Assembly: GCF_001591825.1 (NCBI RefSeq)
Contig: NZ_BCVQ01000015.1
Location: 1-64,000, forward strand
Origin: Rossellomorea vietnamensis NBRC 101237
GTDB taxonomy: Bacteria > Bacillota > Bacilli > Bacillales > Bacillaceae_B
Reading direction: 5' to 3'
DNA length: 64,000 bases
Below are positions 8,574 to 16,080 of this stretch, in pieces. Position 1 is the stretch's first letter. Every line of letters begins with the position of its first letter. Below the pieces are notes generated by a model. It was given only the letters and a program-made list of their open reading frames with translations, was not told the DNA's origin and made no database searches. A program made the translations under genes and the position numbers.

Positions 8574-8630
8574 ATGACTTTCATCAACAAGCAATGCTCA
8601 TTCACACAATTCCATCATCATATCGAGTAA
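8574..8630 (+). CDS. Histidine-rich leader peptide of hisS attenuator
   Basis: An 18-codon frame encoding MTFINKQCSFTQFHHHIE. It has an excellent ribosome site, GAGGTGG, 6 bases before the ATG. Three consecutive His codons (CAT CAT CAT, 8613-8621) lie five codons before the stop. The stop codon overlaps the 5' arm (AACCTT, 8629-8634) of a hairpin that ends with AAGGTT at 8665-8670. An intrinsic terminator follows, then the ribosome site of a histidyl-tRNA synthetase gene. The layout is that of classical amino-acid leader-peptide attenuation, in which ribosomes stall on His codons when charged tRNA-His is scarce. Confidence 0.8.
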   Translation: MTFINKQCSFTQFHHHIE

Positions 8631-8730
8631 CCTTGCTATCCGATTTTTAACAATCGCACATAGGAAGGTTATTTCCCATAGAACCGCATTTGATTAAGTT
8701 ATTCGCTTATCAAGTGCGGTTCTTTTTTTA
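8629..8730 (+). terminator. Attenuator: alternative hairpin and intrinsic terminator before hisS
   Basis: Hairpin A pairs AACCTT 8629-8634 with AAGGTT 8665-8670, TAT 8637-8639 with ATA 8660-8662, and CGATT 8641-8645 with AATCG 8652-8656. The terminator pairs GAACCGCA 8681-8688 with TGCGGTTC 8715-8722 and is followed by TTTTTTT. GGTT at 8667-8670 could instead pair with AACC at 8682-8685, which would disrupt the terminator when hairpin A is blocked by a stalled ribosome. No T-box AGGGTGG-ACCGCG motif is present. Confidence 0.75.
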
Positions 8731-8753
8731 TAGAAAAAAGGAGGAGAAGAAAG

Positions 8754-10046
8754 ATGAAGATGAAGAAGATGGATTATCAAAATGTCAAAGGGACGCAGGA
8801 TTATTTACCGGAGGCGGAAGTGATCAGAAGGGAAGTCAGGAGGACCCTGGAGGACGTTTTTATCCAATACGGCTGCAAGCCCCTCGAGACCCCGATCCTG
8901 AATTACACAGAATTACTCGCCTCGAAATATGCAGGAGGGGCTGAGATCCTGGAAGAGATGTACACCTTAACGGACAGGGGAGAAAGGGACCTCGCCCTGC
9001 GCTATGATTTGACGATTCCCTTTGCCAAGGTGGCGGCCATGAACCCGACCATCCCCATGCCGTTCAAGCGCTATGAAATCGGAAAAGTATTCAGGGACGG
9101 ACCTATCAAGGCGGGTAGATTCCGGGAATTCACTCAGTGTGACGTGGACATTGTGGGCGTCGAATCACAGGTTGCGGAAGCGGAGCTGCTGATGATGGCC
9201 GTGGATGCGTTTGGAAAACTCGATATGAAGGTGACCATTCAATACAATAACCGGAAACTGCTGACAGGGATGCTTGAAGTGTTCGGTGTAGAAGAGGATC
9301 GAATCAATCAAGCAGTTTTGATCCTCGACAAACTCGAAAAGATTGGTGTCGATTCGGTCATCTCAGAACTCTCTGACCTGTCCATTGCGGACAGCACTAA
9401 CCAATTGATCCAACAATTTTTAACAGACAGTGACAATAGCCGATTGGGCTATTTCGAATCATACGCCGATCAAAACGGCCAAATCAGGGAAGGATTGGAT
9501 GAATTAAAGGAACTGACTTCCTATATTGACTTCCTGGAAATCAACGAACAATGCGTGTTCAATCCCTTTTTGGCAAGAGGTCTGGAAATCTACACGGGGA
9601 CCATTTATGAAATATTCTTAACGGATGGGTCCATCACCTCAAGCATCGGTAGCGGAGGGCGGTATGATAATGCTATCGGTGGTCTATTGGGAACAGGTGA
9701 AAATGTCTCGACTGTCGGCATTTCCTTTGGATTGGATGTCATATATGCAGCGATCATGACGACTAAGCAAAATGGGAAGAAAAGTGCCACCGTTGACTAT
9801 TACATCATTCCACTTGGTACCGGGAAGGAAGCTTTACGGGTGGCACATGATTTAAGGAAAAAAGGCTATATCGTCGAACTTGAGATGAGCAGCCGGAAAT
9901 TAGGAAAGCTCTTGGAGAAAGCAAATAAAGAAGGGGTACGGAATGTGATTGTTATAGGAGAAGAGGAGGTCCGGAAGAATCAATTTAAGGTGAAGGATAT
10001 GGTAACCGGAGAGGAGAAAGTATGGGAGATGAGTGATTTGCAATAG
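8754..10046 (+). CDS. hisS: Histidyl-tRNA synthetase
   Basis: A 430-residue class II synthetase that charges tRNA-His. Motif 2 is in FRDGPIKAGRFREFTQCDVDIVG, the histidine A motif is LARGLEIYTGTIYEI, and the C-terminal anticodon-binding domain starts near DYYIIPLGTG. These argue for an active synthetase rather than the regulatory paralogue HisZ. AAGGAGG ends 9 bases before the ATG. In most Bacillus genomes hisS is followed by aspS and governed by a T-box. Here it stands alone and is controlled by a leader peptide, so it may be a second hisS copy. A long untranslated stretch follows. Confidence 0.9.
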   Translation: MKMKKMDYQNVKGTQDYLPEAEVIRREVRRTLEDVFIQYGCKPLETPILNYTELLASKYAGGAEILEEMYTLTDRGERDLALRYDLTIPFAKVAAMNPTIPMPFKRYEIGKVFRDGPIKAGRFREFTQCDVDIVGVESQVAEAELLMMAVDAFGKLDMKVTIQYNNRKLLTGMLEVFGVEEDRINQAVLILDKLEKIGVDSVISELSDLSIADSTNQLIQQFLTDSDNSRLGYFESYADQNGQIREGLDELKELTSYIDFLEINEQCVFNPFLARGLEIYTGTIYEIFLTDGSITSSIGSGGRYDNAIGGLLGTGENVSTVGISFGLDVIYAAIMTTKQNGKKSATVDYYIIPLGTGKEALRVAHDLRKKGYIVELEMSSRKLGKLLEKANKEGVRNVIVIGEEEVRKNQFKVKDMVTGEEKVWEMSDLQ

Positions 10047-10080
10047 ACTGAAGGGCAGAGGTTCTAAGAATTAAAGATTA

Positions 10081-10162
10081 TTCGACAAGAGGCTTTATTA
10101 TCTCAAGACCCGCACGATAATTTCTTATGTCGCATGAAAAGTGGTCCAATCTTGCATGATTC
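10081..10162 (+). repeat. 20-bp-period repeat array 2 (core CCCGCAYGAT)
   Basis: Four units with GCT/GCA cores at 10092, 10112, 10132 and 10154, opening with TTCGACAAG. The best units read CCCGCACGATAATTTC and TCGCATGAAAA. Same family and orientation as the arrays at 3134 and 20241. Confidence 0.75.
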
Positions 10163-10325
10163 TCTTATTGAGAATCTTTTTCTCTCAGTTTTGACTAGGA
10201 ATCAGTACGTCTATTGGAAGAGTAGAGTAATATTGCTTGCTGAAATGAACAAAAGCAACGGGAATCTTATAGAAATCACGGAAAAATGATTAAACTTCCC
10301 ATTTATTGTCCACCCTATACCCAAT

Positions 10326-10402
10326 AACCCTTTTCGTATTATAGCTCTGACCTGGTTCGTCCATGTTAACCTACGTCCTACGAAGAAGGGTTTATTTTTT
10401 TG
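10326..10402 (+). terminator. Long-loop hairpin with U tract (terminator or small RNA 3' end)
   Basis: AACCCTTTTCGTA (10326-10338) pairs with TACGAAGAAGGGTT (10379-10392) to give 13 base pairs with one bulge, followed by TTTATTTTTTT. The 40-nt loop contains GGTTCGTCC and can form an inner GGTT/AACC stem. It is 280 bp after the hisS stop and 65 bp before the marR promoter, so it either ends a long hisS 3' UTR or belongs to a small RNA. Confidence 0.55.
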
Positions 10403-10466
10403 CGAAATGGGCTCAAATTACCCCTCAACTCCCCCCACTCGACAACCCTACAATCATCTGTTACTA

Positions 10467-10505
10467 TATAATAGTTACCCAAGATAACCATTACCCAAGA
10501 TAACT
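10467..10505 (+). promoter_or_regulatory. marR -10 box with tandem operator
   Basis: TATAAT at 10467-10472 is followed at once by two direct copies of TTACCCAAGATAAC (10475-10488 and 10491-10504), 16 bp apart. Each copy has GTTA/TAAC-type ends. The position just downstream of the -10 suggests autorepression by the MarR protein encoded next. I could not find a convincing -35 at normal spacing. Confidence 0.6.
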
Positions 10506-10528
10506 ATATGAAAAGGAGGATCCACCAA

Positions 10529-10948
10529 ATGAAATCGGAGCAACAGTTTTTTCAGGAGCTGATCAGGCTCTACAGGCCATTTGAGAATCAATTGAACGTT
10601 CAGCTGAATGAACACGGTCTGCATAGGGCTCAGTGGACGATTTTATATAATCTTTATCATAACGGACCTGCCTCCAACGTGGAGATCTCCAACTATCAGA
10701 GTGTGGAGAAACCAACGATTACGAGGACGGTTCATCAGTTGGAGGAAGCGGGCTATATCGAGCGTATTCCCGGGAAGGATCGCCGGGAAAAGCGGATGCA
10801 GCTGACGGAGGCGGGGATCGAAGTGTATGAGAATGCCCGCAAAACCATCGACCGTTTTGAACAGACCATCATGGAAGGAATCAGCGAAGAGAAGCAGCTT
10901 GAGATGATGGAAATGATGAAAAAAATCAAAGAAAACTTGAACAGATAA
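10529..10948 (+). CDS. MarR family transcriptional regulator
   Basis: A 139-residue winged-helix regulator. The HTH covers NVEISNYQSVEKPTITRTVHQLEEAGYIER and the wing is IPGKDRREKRMQLTEAG. The ATG at 10529 is chosen because AAGGAGGA ends 8 bases before it and lies inside the longer frame that begins at 10508. It probably represses itself and the adjacent MFS gene through the tandem operator, with release by a ligand that the transporter exports. The MFS gene starts 12 bp after its stop. Confidence 0.9.
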   Translation: MKSEQQFFQELIRLYRPFENQLNVQLNEHGLHRAQWTILYNLYHNGPASNVEISNYQSVEKPTITRTVHQLEEAGYIERIPGKDRREKRMQLTEAGIEVYENARKTIDRFEQTIMEGISEEKQLEMMEMMKKIKENLNR

Positions 10949-10960
10949 GGAGTTTTACAG

Positions 10961-12154
10961 ATGAGCCAGACACAGTCAAAGCTATGGACGAAGGACTTCA
11001 CGCTCATGTCCATCGCCAACTTTTTCATCTATTTAATCTTTTATTTATTGCTCGTCACCATGGCGGTCTATGCTGTGGATGAATTCGGTGCATCGGAAAG
11101 TCAGGCGGGACTAGTGACCGGGATCTTCATCATCGGGACCTTGATCGGACGCTTGTTCCTAGGCCGAATGATCACGACCATCGGAAATAAGAAAATGCTG
11201 TTTGTCGGCATGATCGCATTCATTGCCACCTCATGCCTGTATTTTGTGGAGGGCGGCATCAGTTTCCTACTGCTTACCCGTTTTCTTCACGGTGTGGCAC
11301 TCGGGATGGTCAGTACGGCTACCGGTACCATCGTAGCGGAAATCATCCCTGGGAGCCGGAAAGGGGAAGGAATCGGTTACTACAGTATGAGCATTACACT
11401 CGCAACCGCTGTTGGACCATTCTTCGGTCTTTTCTTAAGTCAGCATGCAAGCTTCACAACGATCTTTGCCTTCTGTCTTGCCCTTGGGGTCATCAGCTAC
11501 CTCATTACACTGTTTGTGAAAATTCCGGTTGTCAAGAAACCGGCAGGGAAAAAAGCGGAGAAAGAGCGCCTGAGCCTGTCAAGTTTCATCGAGCCAAAGG
11601 CACTTCCTATCGCGCTTGTCGTATTGTTCGTTTCCCTTGCTTACTCAAGTGTCCTGTCGTTCATTAATTTCTATGCCATCGACATCGACCTTGTAGAAGC
11701 AGCGAGCGTGTTCTTTGTCGTCTATGCCGTTGCGATCCTCGTATCGCGCCCATTCACAGGAAGACTCATGGATGCAAAAGGGGCCAAGGCCGTCATGCTG
11801 CCGGCGTTTGTCCTGTTCGCGGCGGGCTTGTTCCTATTAAGTGCGGCTGGTAATACAATGATCCTGCTTCTTTCGGGAGTTCTAATCGGACTGGGATTCG
11901 GTAATATGCAATCCGTCACACAGGCGATTGCCGTGAAGGCCGTTCCTCCTGAGCGCGTGGGTCTTGCAACATCCACTTATTATATTTCCCTTGATGCAGG
12001 CCTTGGATTCGGACCTTATGTACTTGGCTTCCTGATTCCCTTGACCGGCTATCGTTCCCTGTACACGATAATGGGAATCCTGGTTGCCGCAACACTCGTA
12101 CTCTACTACTTCCAGGAAAGAAAACAATCGCGCGCAGTACTTGCGCATGAATAA
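10961..12154 (+). CDS. MFS transporter (drug/metabolite efflux type)
   Basis: A 397-residue major facilitator with about 12 membrane segments. The MFS loop 2-3 region reads GRLFLGRMITTIGNKKML, and a basic central loop (KKPAGKKAEKERLS) separates the two halves. It is transcribed with the MarR gene and ends at a strong terminator. The substrate is unknown. The pairing suggests efflux of the MarR ligand. Confidence 0.88.
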   Translation: MSQTQSKLWTKDFTLMSIANFFIYLIFYLLLVTMAVYAVDEFGASESQAGLVTGIFIIGTLIGRLFLGRMITTIGNKKMLFVGMIAFIATSCLYFVEGGISFLLLTRFLHGVALGMVSTATGTIVAEIIPGSRKGEGIGYYSMSITLATAVGPFFGLFLSQHASFTTIFAFCLALGVISYLITLFVKIPVVKKPAGKKAEKERLSLSSFIEPKALPIALVVLFVSLAYSSVLSFINFYAIDIDLVEAASVFFVVYAVAILVSRPFTGRLMDAKGAKAVMLPAFVLFAAGLFLLSAAGNTMILLLSGVLIGLGFGNMQSVTQAIAVKAVPPERVGLATSTYYISLDAGLGFGPYVLGFLIPLTGYRSLYTIMGILVAATLVLYYFQERKQSRAVLAHE

Positions 12155-12165
12155 GATTCACTTAA

Positions 12166-12200
12166 AGGAGTCCGGCCACATGGCCGGACTCCTTTTTTTT
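12166..12200 (+). terminator. Intrinsic terminator of the marR-MFS operon
   Basis: GGAGTCCGGCC (12167-12177) pairs perfectly with GGCCGGACTCC (12182-12192), followed by eight T residues. Confidence 0.95.
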
Positions 12201-12265
12201 GAGGGACGGACCTCCAAAATGTCTATTTACTCTATTGGTTTCCCGCCCATAGAGGTCCGTCCCTC
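12201..12265. repeat. Inverted GAGGGACGGACCTC element
   Basis: GAGGGACGGACCTC (12201-12214) and its exact reverse complement (12252-12265) flank 37 bp of unrelated sequence. It starts directly after the T run of the preceding terminator. It resembles a tiny non-autonomous palindromic element, one of several copies in the window. Confidence 0.85.
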
Positions 12266-12356
12266 ACCTGTCTATCATGAGCAAGAATGGACAGGAGGGT
12301 GTCTTGAATTTCTACTATATTAGTAGAGTGCAGGTGAGATGAGAGGTGGGAGAGGA

Positions 12357-12833
12357 ATGAAGTTTAAAGAAGTGGTGAAGGAATCTTTTGTTGTGGTCGG
12401 ATATAGTGCTCCGGGGAGCTGGGGCGAAGATTTTGCATATCCGATACCTGGCCTATGGGAGAAAGCGAAGGAATTCATCGCAACGGATCAGGTGGATCAG
12501 ATAGTAGGGGTCTGCCTTCCCCCAAGAAGCGATGACTACTATTACACCTGTGGGATGGAGATGGATTCTGTAGCTTTCCGAAGAATGAAAAAGGACTTGA
12601 CGGCACACCTTTTTCCGAAGTAAAAATACGTCGTATTCAACCATAAAGGCCCCGCCAGGAACATCCCTTCAACCTACCACAAGCTGTGGAAGGTCTTTGA
12701 CCGGGAAGGATATCACATTGAAAAAGGAATGCCCGAGATTGAAGTGGTGGACGGGCATTGGTTTGGAAAAGAAGATAGCGATGAATATGAAATGGACATC
12801 TGGATTCCGGTTGGTGAGCATCCCCGCGCATAA
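12357..12833 (+). pseudogene. GyrI-like effector-binding domain gene with in-frame stop
   Basis: The frame from ATG 12357 gives 88 residues (MKFKEVVKESFVVVGYSAPG...) and stops at TAA 12621-12623. The same frame then continues for 69 codons (KYVVFNHKGPARNIPSTYHKLWK...) to TAA 12831. Together the halves make one GyrI-like/AraC effector-binding domain of normal length (about 158 residues), with the stop just before the conserved strand and KGP turn. This is a nonsense mutation or a sequencing error, not a frameshift. A possible GGAGAGG site precedes the ATG. Confidence 0.75.
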
Positions 12834-12849
12834 GGGGGTGCTCTTTATT
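12816..12849 (+). terminator. Intrinsic terminator overlapping the pseudogene stop
   Basis: GAGCATCCCC (12816-12825) pairs with GGGGGTGCTC (12834-12843), followed by TTTATTT. The ancestral stop codon lies in the loop. Confidence 0.7.
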
Positions 12850-12945
12850 TATCAATAAACACATCTTAAAAAATAATAAAAATTTATTGTAAAACAATAA
12901 ATAACATGGTAAATTCATATTATATTATCAAGTGAGGTGCTAAGA

Positions 12946-13419
12946 ATGAAACGGGAAACACTTTTTTTGAAAATTGCCCTTTTTCTTATCGGGGCTCCCA
13001 TTGCCGCTTTATGCTTGATTGGATTACCTCTGATCGCAATGGAAGCGGCGGGTTCGAAAGTTGCCTATGTGGTTTATGGGATGCTGGCTGTCATGTATGC
13101 ATCGGCGATCCCTTTTTACACGGCGTTGTATCAGGCGTTTAAATTATTGATGCTGATTGACCGGAACAACGCTTTCTCAGGGGCATCCGTGAAGGCGTTG
13201 AAGGTGATCAAGAAGTGTGCCATCGTCATCAGTCTCTTCTATGTAGCAGGATTGCCGCTCTTTTATGTACTGGCGGAGGTGGATGACGCGCCGGGGATTA
13301 TCGTGATCGGGATGATCTTTGTCTTCGGATCAGCCGTCATTGCGGTATTCGCGGCAGTTCTCCAGAAGCTTCTCTACAATGCCATCGAAATCAAATCTGA
13401 AAATGATTTAACGGTCTGA
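12946..13419 (+). CDS. DUF2975 domain membrane protein
   Basis: A 157-residue protein with four hydrophobic helices. The loop LMLIDRNNAFSGASVKALKVIKKCAI is typical of DUF2975. These proteins are usually encoded just before a YozG-like XRE regulator, exactly as here (9 bp gap). The function is unknown. ATG 12946 follows GTGAGGTG by 6 bases and is preferred to the in-frame GTG at 12937, which lies inside that site. Confidence 0.8.
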   Translation: MKRETLFLKIALFLIGAPIAALCLIGLPLIAMEAAGSKVAYVVYGMLAVMYASAIPFYTALYQAFKLLMLIDRNNAFSGASVKALKVIKKCAIVISLFYVAGLPLFYVLAEVDDAPGIIVIGMIFVFGSAVIAVFAAVLQKLLYNAIEIKSENDLTV

Positions 13420-13428
13420 GGTGAAATT

Positions 13429-13650
13429 ATGGCAATTATAATCAATATAGATGTGATGCTTGCGAAACGGAAAATGAGTGTGACGGAGCTTTCGGAAAAA
13501 GTGGGAATCACGATGGCCAACCTTTCGATCCTGAAAAACGGGAAGGCAAAGGCTGTTCGTTTATCCACGCTGGACGCGATCTGCAAGGCACTTGATTGTC
13601 AGCCGGGAGATTTGCTTGAGTATGAACGGGATGAAGAAGCAGAGTCATGA
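13429..13650 (+). CDS. XRE/YozG-like helix-turn-helix regulator
   Basis: A 73-residue single-domain DNA-binding protein. The HTH spans MSVTELSEKVGITMANLSILKNGKAKAVRLSTLDAICKALDCQPGDLLEY, which is almost the whole protein. It partners the DUF2975 gene upstream, probably as its regulator. Its last 4 bp overlap the start of the DUF817 gene (ATGA), so translation is coupled. Confidence 0.85.
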   Translation: MAIIINIDVMLAKRKMSVTELSEKVGITMANLSILKNGKAKAVRLSTLDAICKALDCQPGDLLEYERDEEAES

Positions 13651-14468
13651 TCATGAGAGCGGGCAAACAACTCCTTCGTTTCGGCTGGGAGCAGGCTCTG
13701 TCCTGCTTGTTTCCTGTGGTCATCTTTGCATCTTTGGCGATGACTCAAATCATTCCGCTCCCCTTCCTGCCGAGGTATGACTGGCTGCTCCTGATCTGCC
13801 TTATCATGCAATGGGGAATGGTGAAATCGAGTCTCGAAACCCGGGATGAATTGAAGGTCATCACCCTATTCCATCTGATCGGCCTGGCCCTTGAACTGTT
13901 CAAGGTACATATGGGCTCGTGGTCTTATCCCGGGGAAGGCTATTCCAAGTTGTTCGGCGTCCCTTTATATAGTGGATTCATGTATGCAAGTGTAGCAAGT
14001 TACCTGTGCCAGGCGTGGAGGAGGCTCAAGGTGGAGTTGATCCGGTGGCCGCCGTTTTGGGCAGTCGTAGCCCTTGCTGCCGCGATCTACCTGAATTTTT
14101 TTACCCACCATTATTGGATCGACATCCGCTGGTGGCTCTCGGGCCTTGTCATCGTCGTCTTTTGGAAGACGTGGGTCGAATATGAGGTGGGTGGGACACG
14201 TTACCACATGCCTCTCGCCCTATCATTTGTCCTCATCGGCTTCTTCATCTGGATCGCTGAAAACATCGCAACCTTCTTCGGTGCCTGGGAATACCCGAAC
14301 CAGACCGAAGCCTGGAGCCTTGTCCACCTTGGGAAGGTCAGCTCATGGCTTCTCCTCGTCATTGTCAGCTTTTTGATTGTGGCATCGTTGAAACGAGTGA
14401 AGGGTAAGGGTGAGGCAATCCACATCCCAACCGAACATTCCCAGCAAGGTCAGGAGGGAACAGTTTGA
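13647..14468 (+). CDS. DUF817 family integral membrane protein (YoaT-like)
   Basis: A 273-residue membrane protein with about eight helices. The conserved segments HMGSWSYPGEGYSKLFGVPLYSGFMYASVASYLCQAW and WEYPNQTEAWSLVHLGKVSSW are characteristic of DUF817, the family of B. subtilis YoaT. Its role is unknown. It overlaps both neighbours by 4 bp, in one operon with the DUF2975 and XRE genes. Confidence 0.82.
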   Translation: MIMRAGKQLLRFGWEQALSCLFPVVIFASLAMTQIIPLPFLPRYDWLLLICLIMQWGMVKSSLETRDELKVITLFHLIGLALELFKVHMGSWSYPGEGYSKLFGVPLYSGFMYASVASYLCQAWRRLKVELIRWPPFWAVVALAAAIYLNFFTHHYWIDIRWWLSGLVIVVFWKTWVEYEVGGTRYHMPLALSFVLIGFFIWIAENIATFFGAWEYPNQTEAWSLVHLGKVSSWLLLVIVSFLIVASLKRVKGKGEAIHIPTEHSQQGQEGTV

Positions 14469-14719
14469 AGAAGCTGGCTTTCGTATTCATATTGATCCAC
14501 TTCATCATCTTTATCCTGTGGATCATGAATTCAGGATATTTATTCTCACCGTATGGAATATTGGCTTGGATCGCCATCGTAGCAATCGGATTTGTGATTC
14601 AAATCAAGCTGGAAAACGTGTGGATGGTCAGACGGGTACTCGCCATTTCAAATGGCTGGATGGTGTTTTTGATGGTGGCAACCGTGTTTATCTATTTTGC
14701 TGTCAGCTCCATGCCTTAA
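14465..14719 (+). CDS. Small membrane protein
   Basis: An 84-residue protein, nearly all hydrophobic, with three predicted helices. I do not recognise the family. It starts with TTG in the overlap TTGA with the DUF817 stop, and GGAGGG lies about 6 bases upstream. It is the last gene of the operon. Confidence 0.65.
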   Translation: MKKLAFVFILIHFIIFILWIMNSGYLFSPYGILAWIAIVAIGFVIQIKLENVWMVRRVLAISNGWMVFLMVATVFIYFAVSSMP

Positions 14720-14733
14720 TCTATAGGAGGAAC

Positions 14734-14768
14734 AGGTCCCTTGGTACGCCAATGGGGCTTTTTTTAGT
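14734..14768 (+). terminator. Intrinsic terminator of the DUF2975-DUF817 operon
   Basis: GTCCCTTGG pairs with CCAA-T-GGGGC (one bulged T) and is followed by a run of seven or more T residues. Confidence 0.7.
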
Positions 14769-14834
14769 AAAAATATGGAACCTTTCGGGAGCTGAAACGT
14801 ACATGTACTAACATGAAAAATGGGAGGAATCACT

Positions 14835-15119
14835 ATGGACTACGGTTTGCTGGTGATCGGTCTTGCTCTTGTCCTCGTTTCATATTTAGTCGGTGTCAAA
14901 AAACAAACTTGGCTGCTCGCAGGCTTCAATGAAAAGATGATCAAAAATAAGTCTTTGTTAGGAACGGTAACGGGATTTCTCTTTTTTCTTCCTTTAGGGT
15001 TGATTGTGATCATCAATAGCTTAATCGATTATCCCTACGAGGGAACCATTCTTGTGGTGGTCATGTTGACTCTTTTAACGGGTGTGTATGTATTCATTAA
15101 TAGGAGGCTTATGGATTGA
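14835..15119 (+). CDS. DUF3784 family membrane protein
   Basis: A 94-residue protein with three hydrophobic segments. The motif LLAGFNEK after the first helix is typical of DUF3784. The function is unknown. ATG 14835 is chosen because GGGAGG lies 8 bases before it, inside the longer frame. The stop overlaps the ATG of the hydrolase gene (TGATG). Confidence 0.75.
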   Translation: MDYGLLVIGLALVLVSYLVGVKKQTWLLAGFNEKMIKNKSLLGTVTGFLFFLPLGLIVIINSLIDYPYEGTILVVVMLTLLTGVYVFINRRLMD

Positions 15120-15973
15120 TGGAAGAAAAGCATGTCATGATAAATGGAAAGAACGTTTTTATTACTAAAAAAGGAGAAGGGGAGCCGATTGTTTTCCTCC
15201 ATGGAGGACCAGGCGGGAGTTCTGACTATTTCCTCCCTCATATGGAGCCTTTAGGGGAAAGCTTTCAGATCATTTTTTATGATCAAACGGGGTGCGGAAG
15301 ATCTGAAATAGAGACAGGACATTCCTATTCCATAGACGATGAAATCAACAACCTCGAAGAAATCAGAAAAGCCCTCAACTTGGAGAAAATGACGCTTTTT
15401 GGAGAGTCCTGGGGGAGCATCCTGGCCTTATCATATGCGGCGAAGTATCCGTACCGTATCCATAAACTGATTCTCACCGCTGCCATAGGGTTAACCTCTA
15501 GGGATTATCGGACGTTTAAAGAAAACCTTTTTCGAAAACTCGGATTTCACAAGAAAATGCTGCTCGGTTATTATTCCCTTTCCTCTCTCTTGGGTGTCGA
15601 TTCATCCTGGAAGATTGAACAACTCCTCGACCCATATTACGTGTATTCAAATGACACATTAAAAAAGAAAACAAGGATCCCATACAACCAGGATGCCCTT
15701 AAACATATTGGGCAAGAACTTGACCATCAATACAACCTGGTCCCGTCCTTGGCGGTGCTAAGATCCCTCCCCATCATGATTGCTCAAGGATCACACGATA
15801 TTTTACACTATGCCTATATGAAGGAAAATGTTTTGATACATTTGGATAACGTCATCCTTAAAGAAGTAGAAGAAAGCGGACACTGGACCATACTCGAACA
15901 ACCTGAAAAGATGGTTGCATTAACACATGAATTCATGAGTTTCACAGGGACAGTCATCCCGGTTCACTCTTAA
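15119..15973 (+). CDS. Alpha/beta hydrolase, proline iminopeptidase-like
   Basis: A 284-residue alpha/beta hydrolase. The oxyanion motif HGGPGGS and the nucleophile elbow GESWGS (Ser) are those of the proline iminopeptidase group, and the closing SGHWTILEQPEK carries the catalytic His. It may cleave N-terminal prolyl residues or another small amide or ester. It is translationally coupled to the DUF3784 gene, with TAGGAGG 11 bases before the ATG. Confidence 0.85.
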   Translation: MEEKHVMINGKNVFITKKGEGEPIVFLHGGPGGSSDYFLPHMEPLGESFQIIFYDQTGCGRSEIETGHSYSIDDEINNLEEIRKALNLEKMTLFGESWGSILALSYAAKYPYRIHKLILTAAIGLTSRDYRTFKENLFRKLGFHKKMLLGYYSLSSLLGVDSSWKIEQLLDPYYVYSNDTLKKKTRIPYNQDALKHIGQELDHQYNLVPSLAVLRSLPIMIAQGSHDILHYAYMKENVLIHLDNVILKEVEESGHWTILEQPEKMVALTHEFMSFTGTVIPVHS

Positions 15974-16080
15974 GAGCCAAGGTGCCTGTCCCCGTGGCAT
16001 GCCAACACATCGGCACACACCAGATAAAGGATAAACCAATCCCTCCCTCGAATAGAAATAGATAGAACGGAGGGATGCTC

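Noticed and set aside
8524-8753. T-box riboswitch upstream of hisS
   Set aside because: The region is the right length and GAACCGCA resembles part of the T-box, but the AGGGTGG portion, the specifier stem and the AG bulge are not visible, whereas a leader peptide with His codons is.
15977-16022. GGTGCCTGTCCCC-type word as another mobile element
   Set aside because: Similar words occur at 31390 and in the 60631 terminator, but they are short and variable, and most serve as terminator arms.
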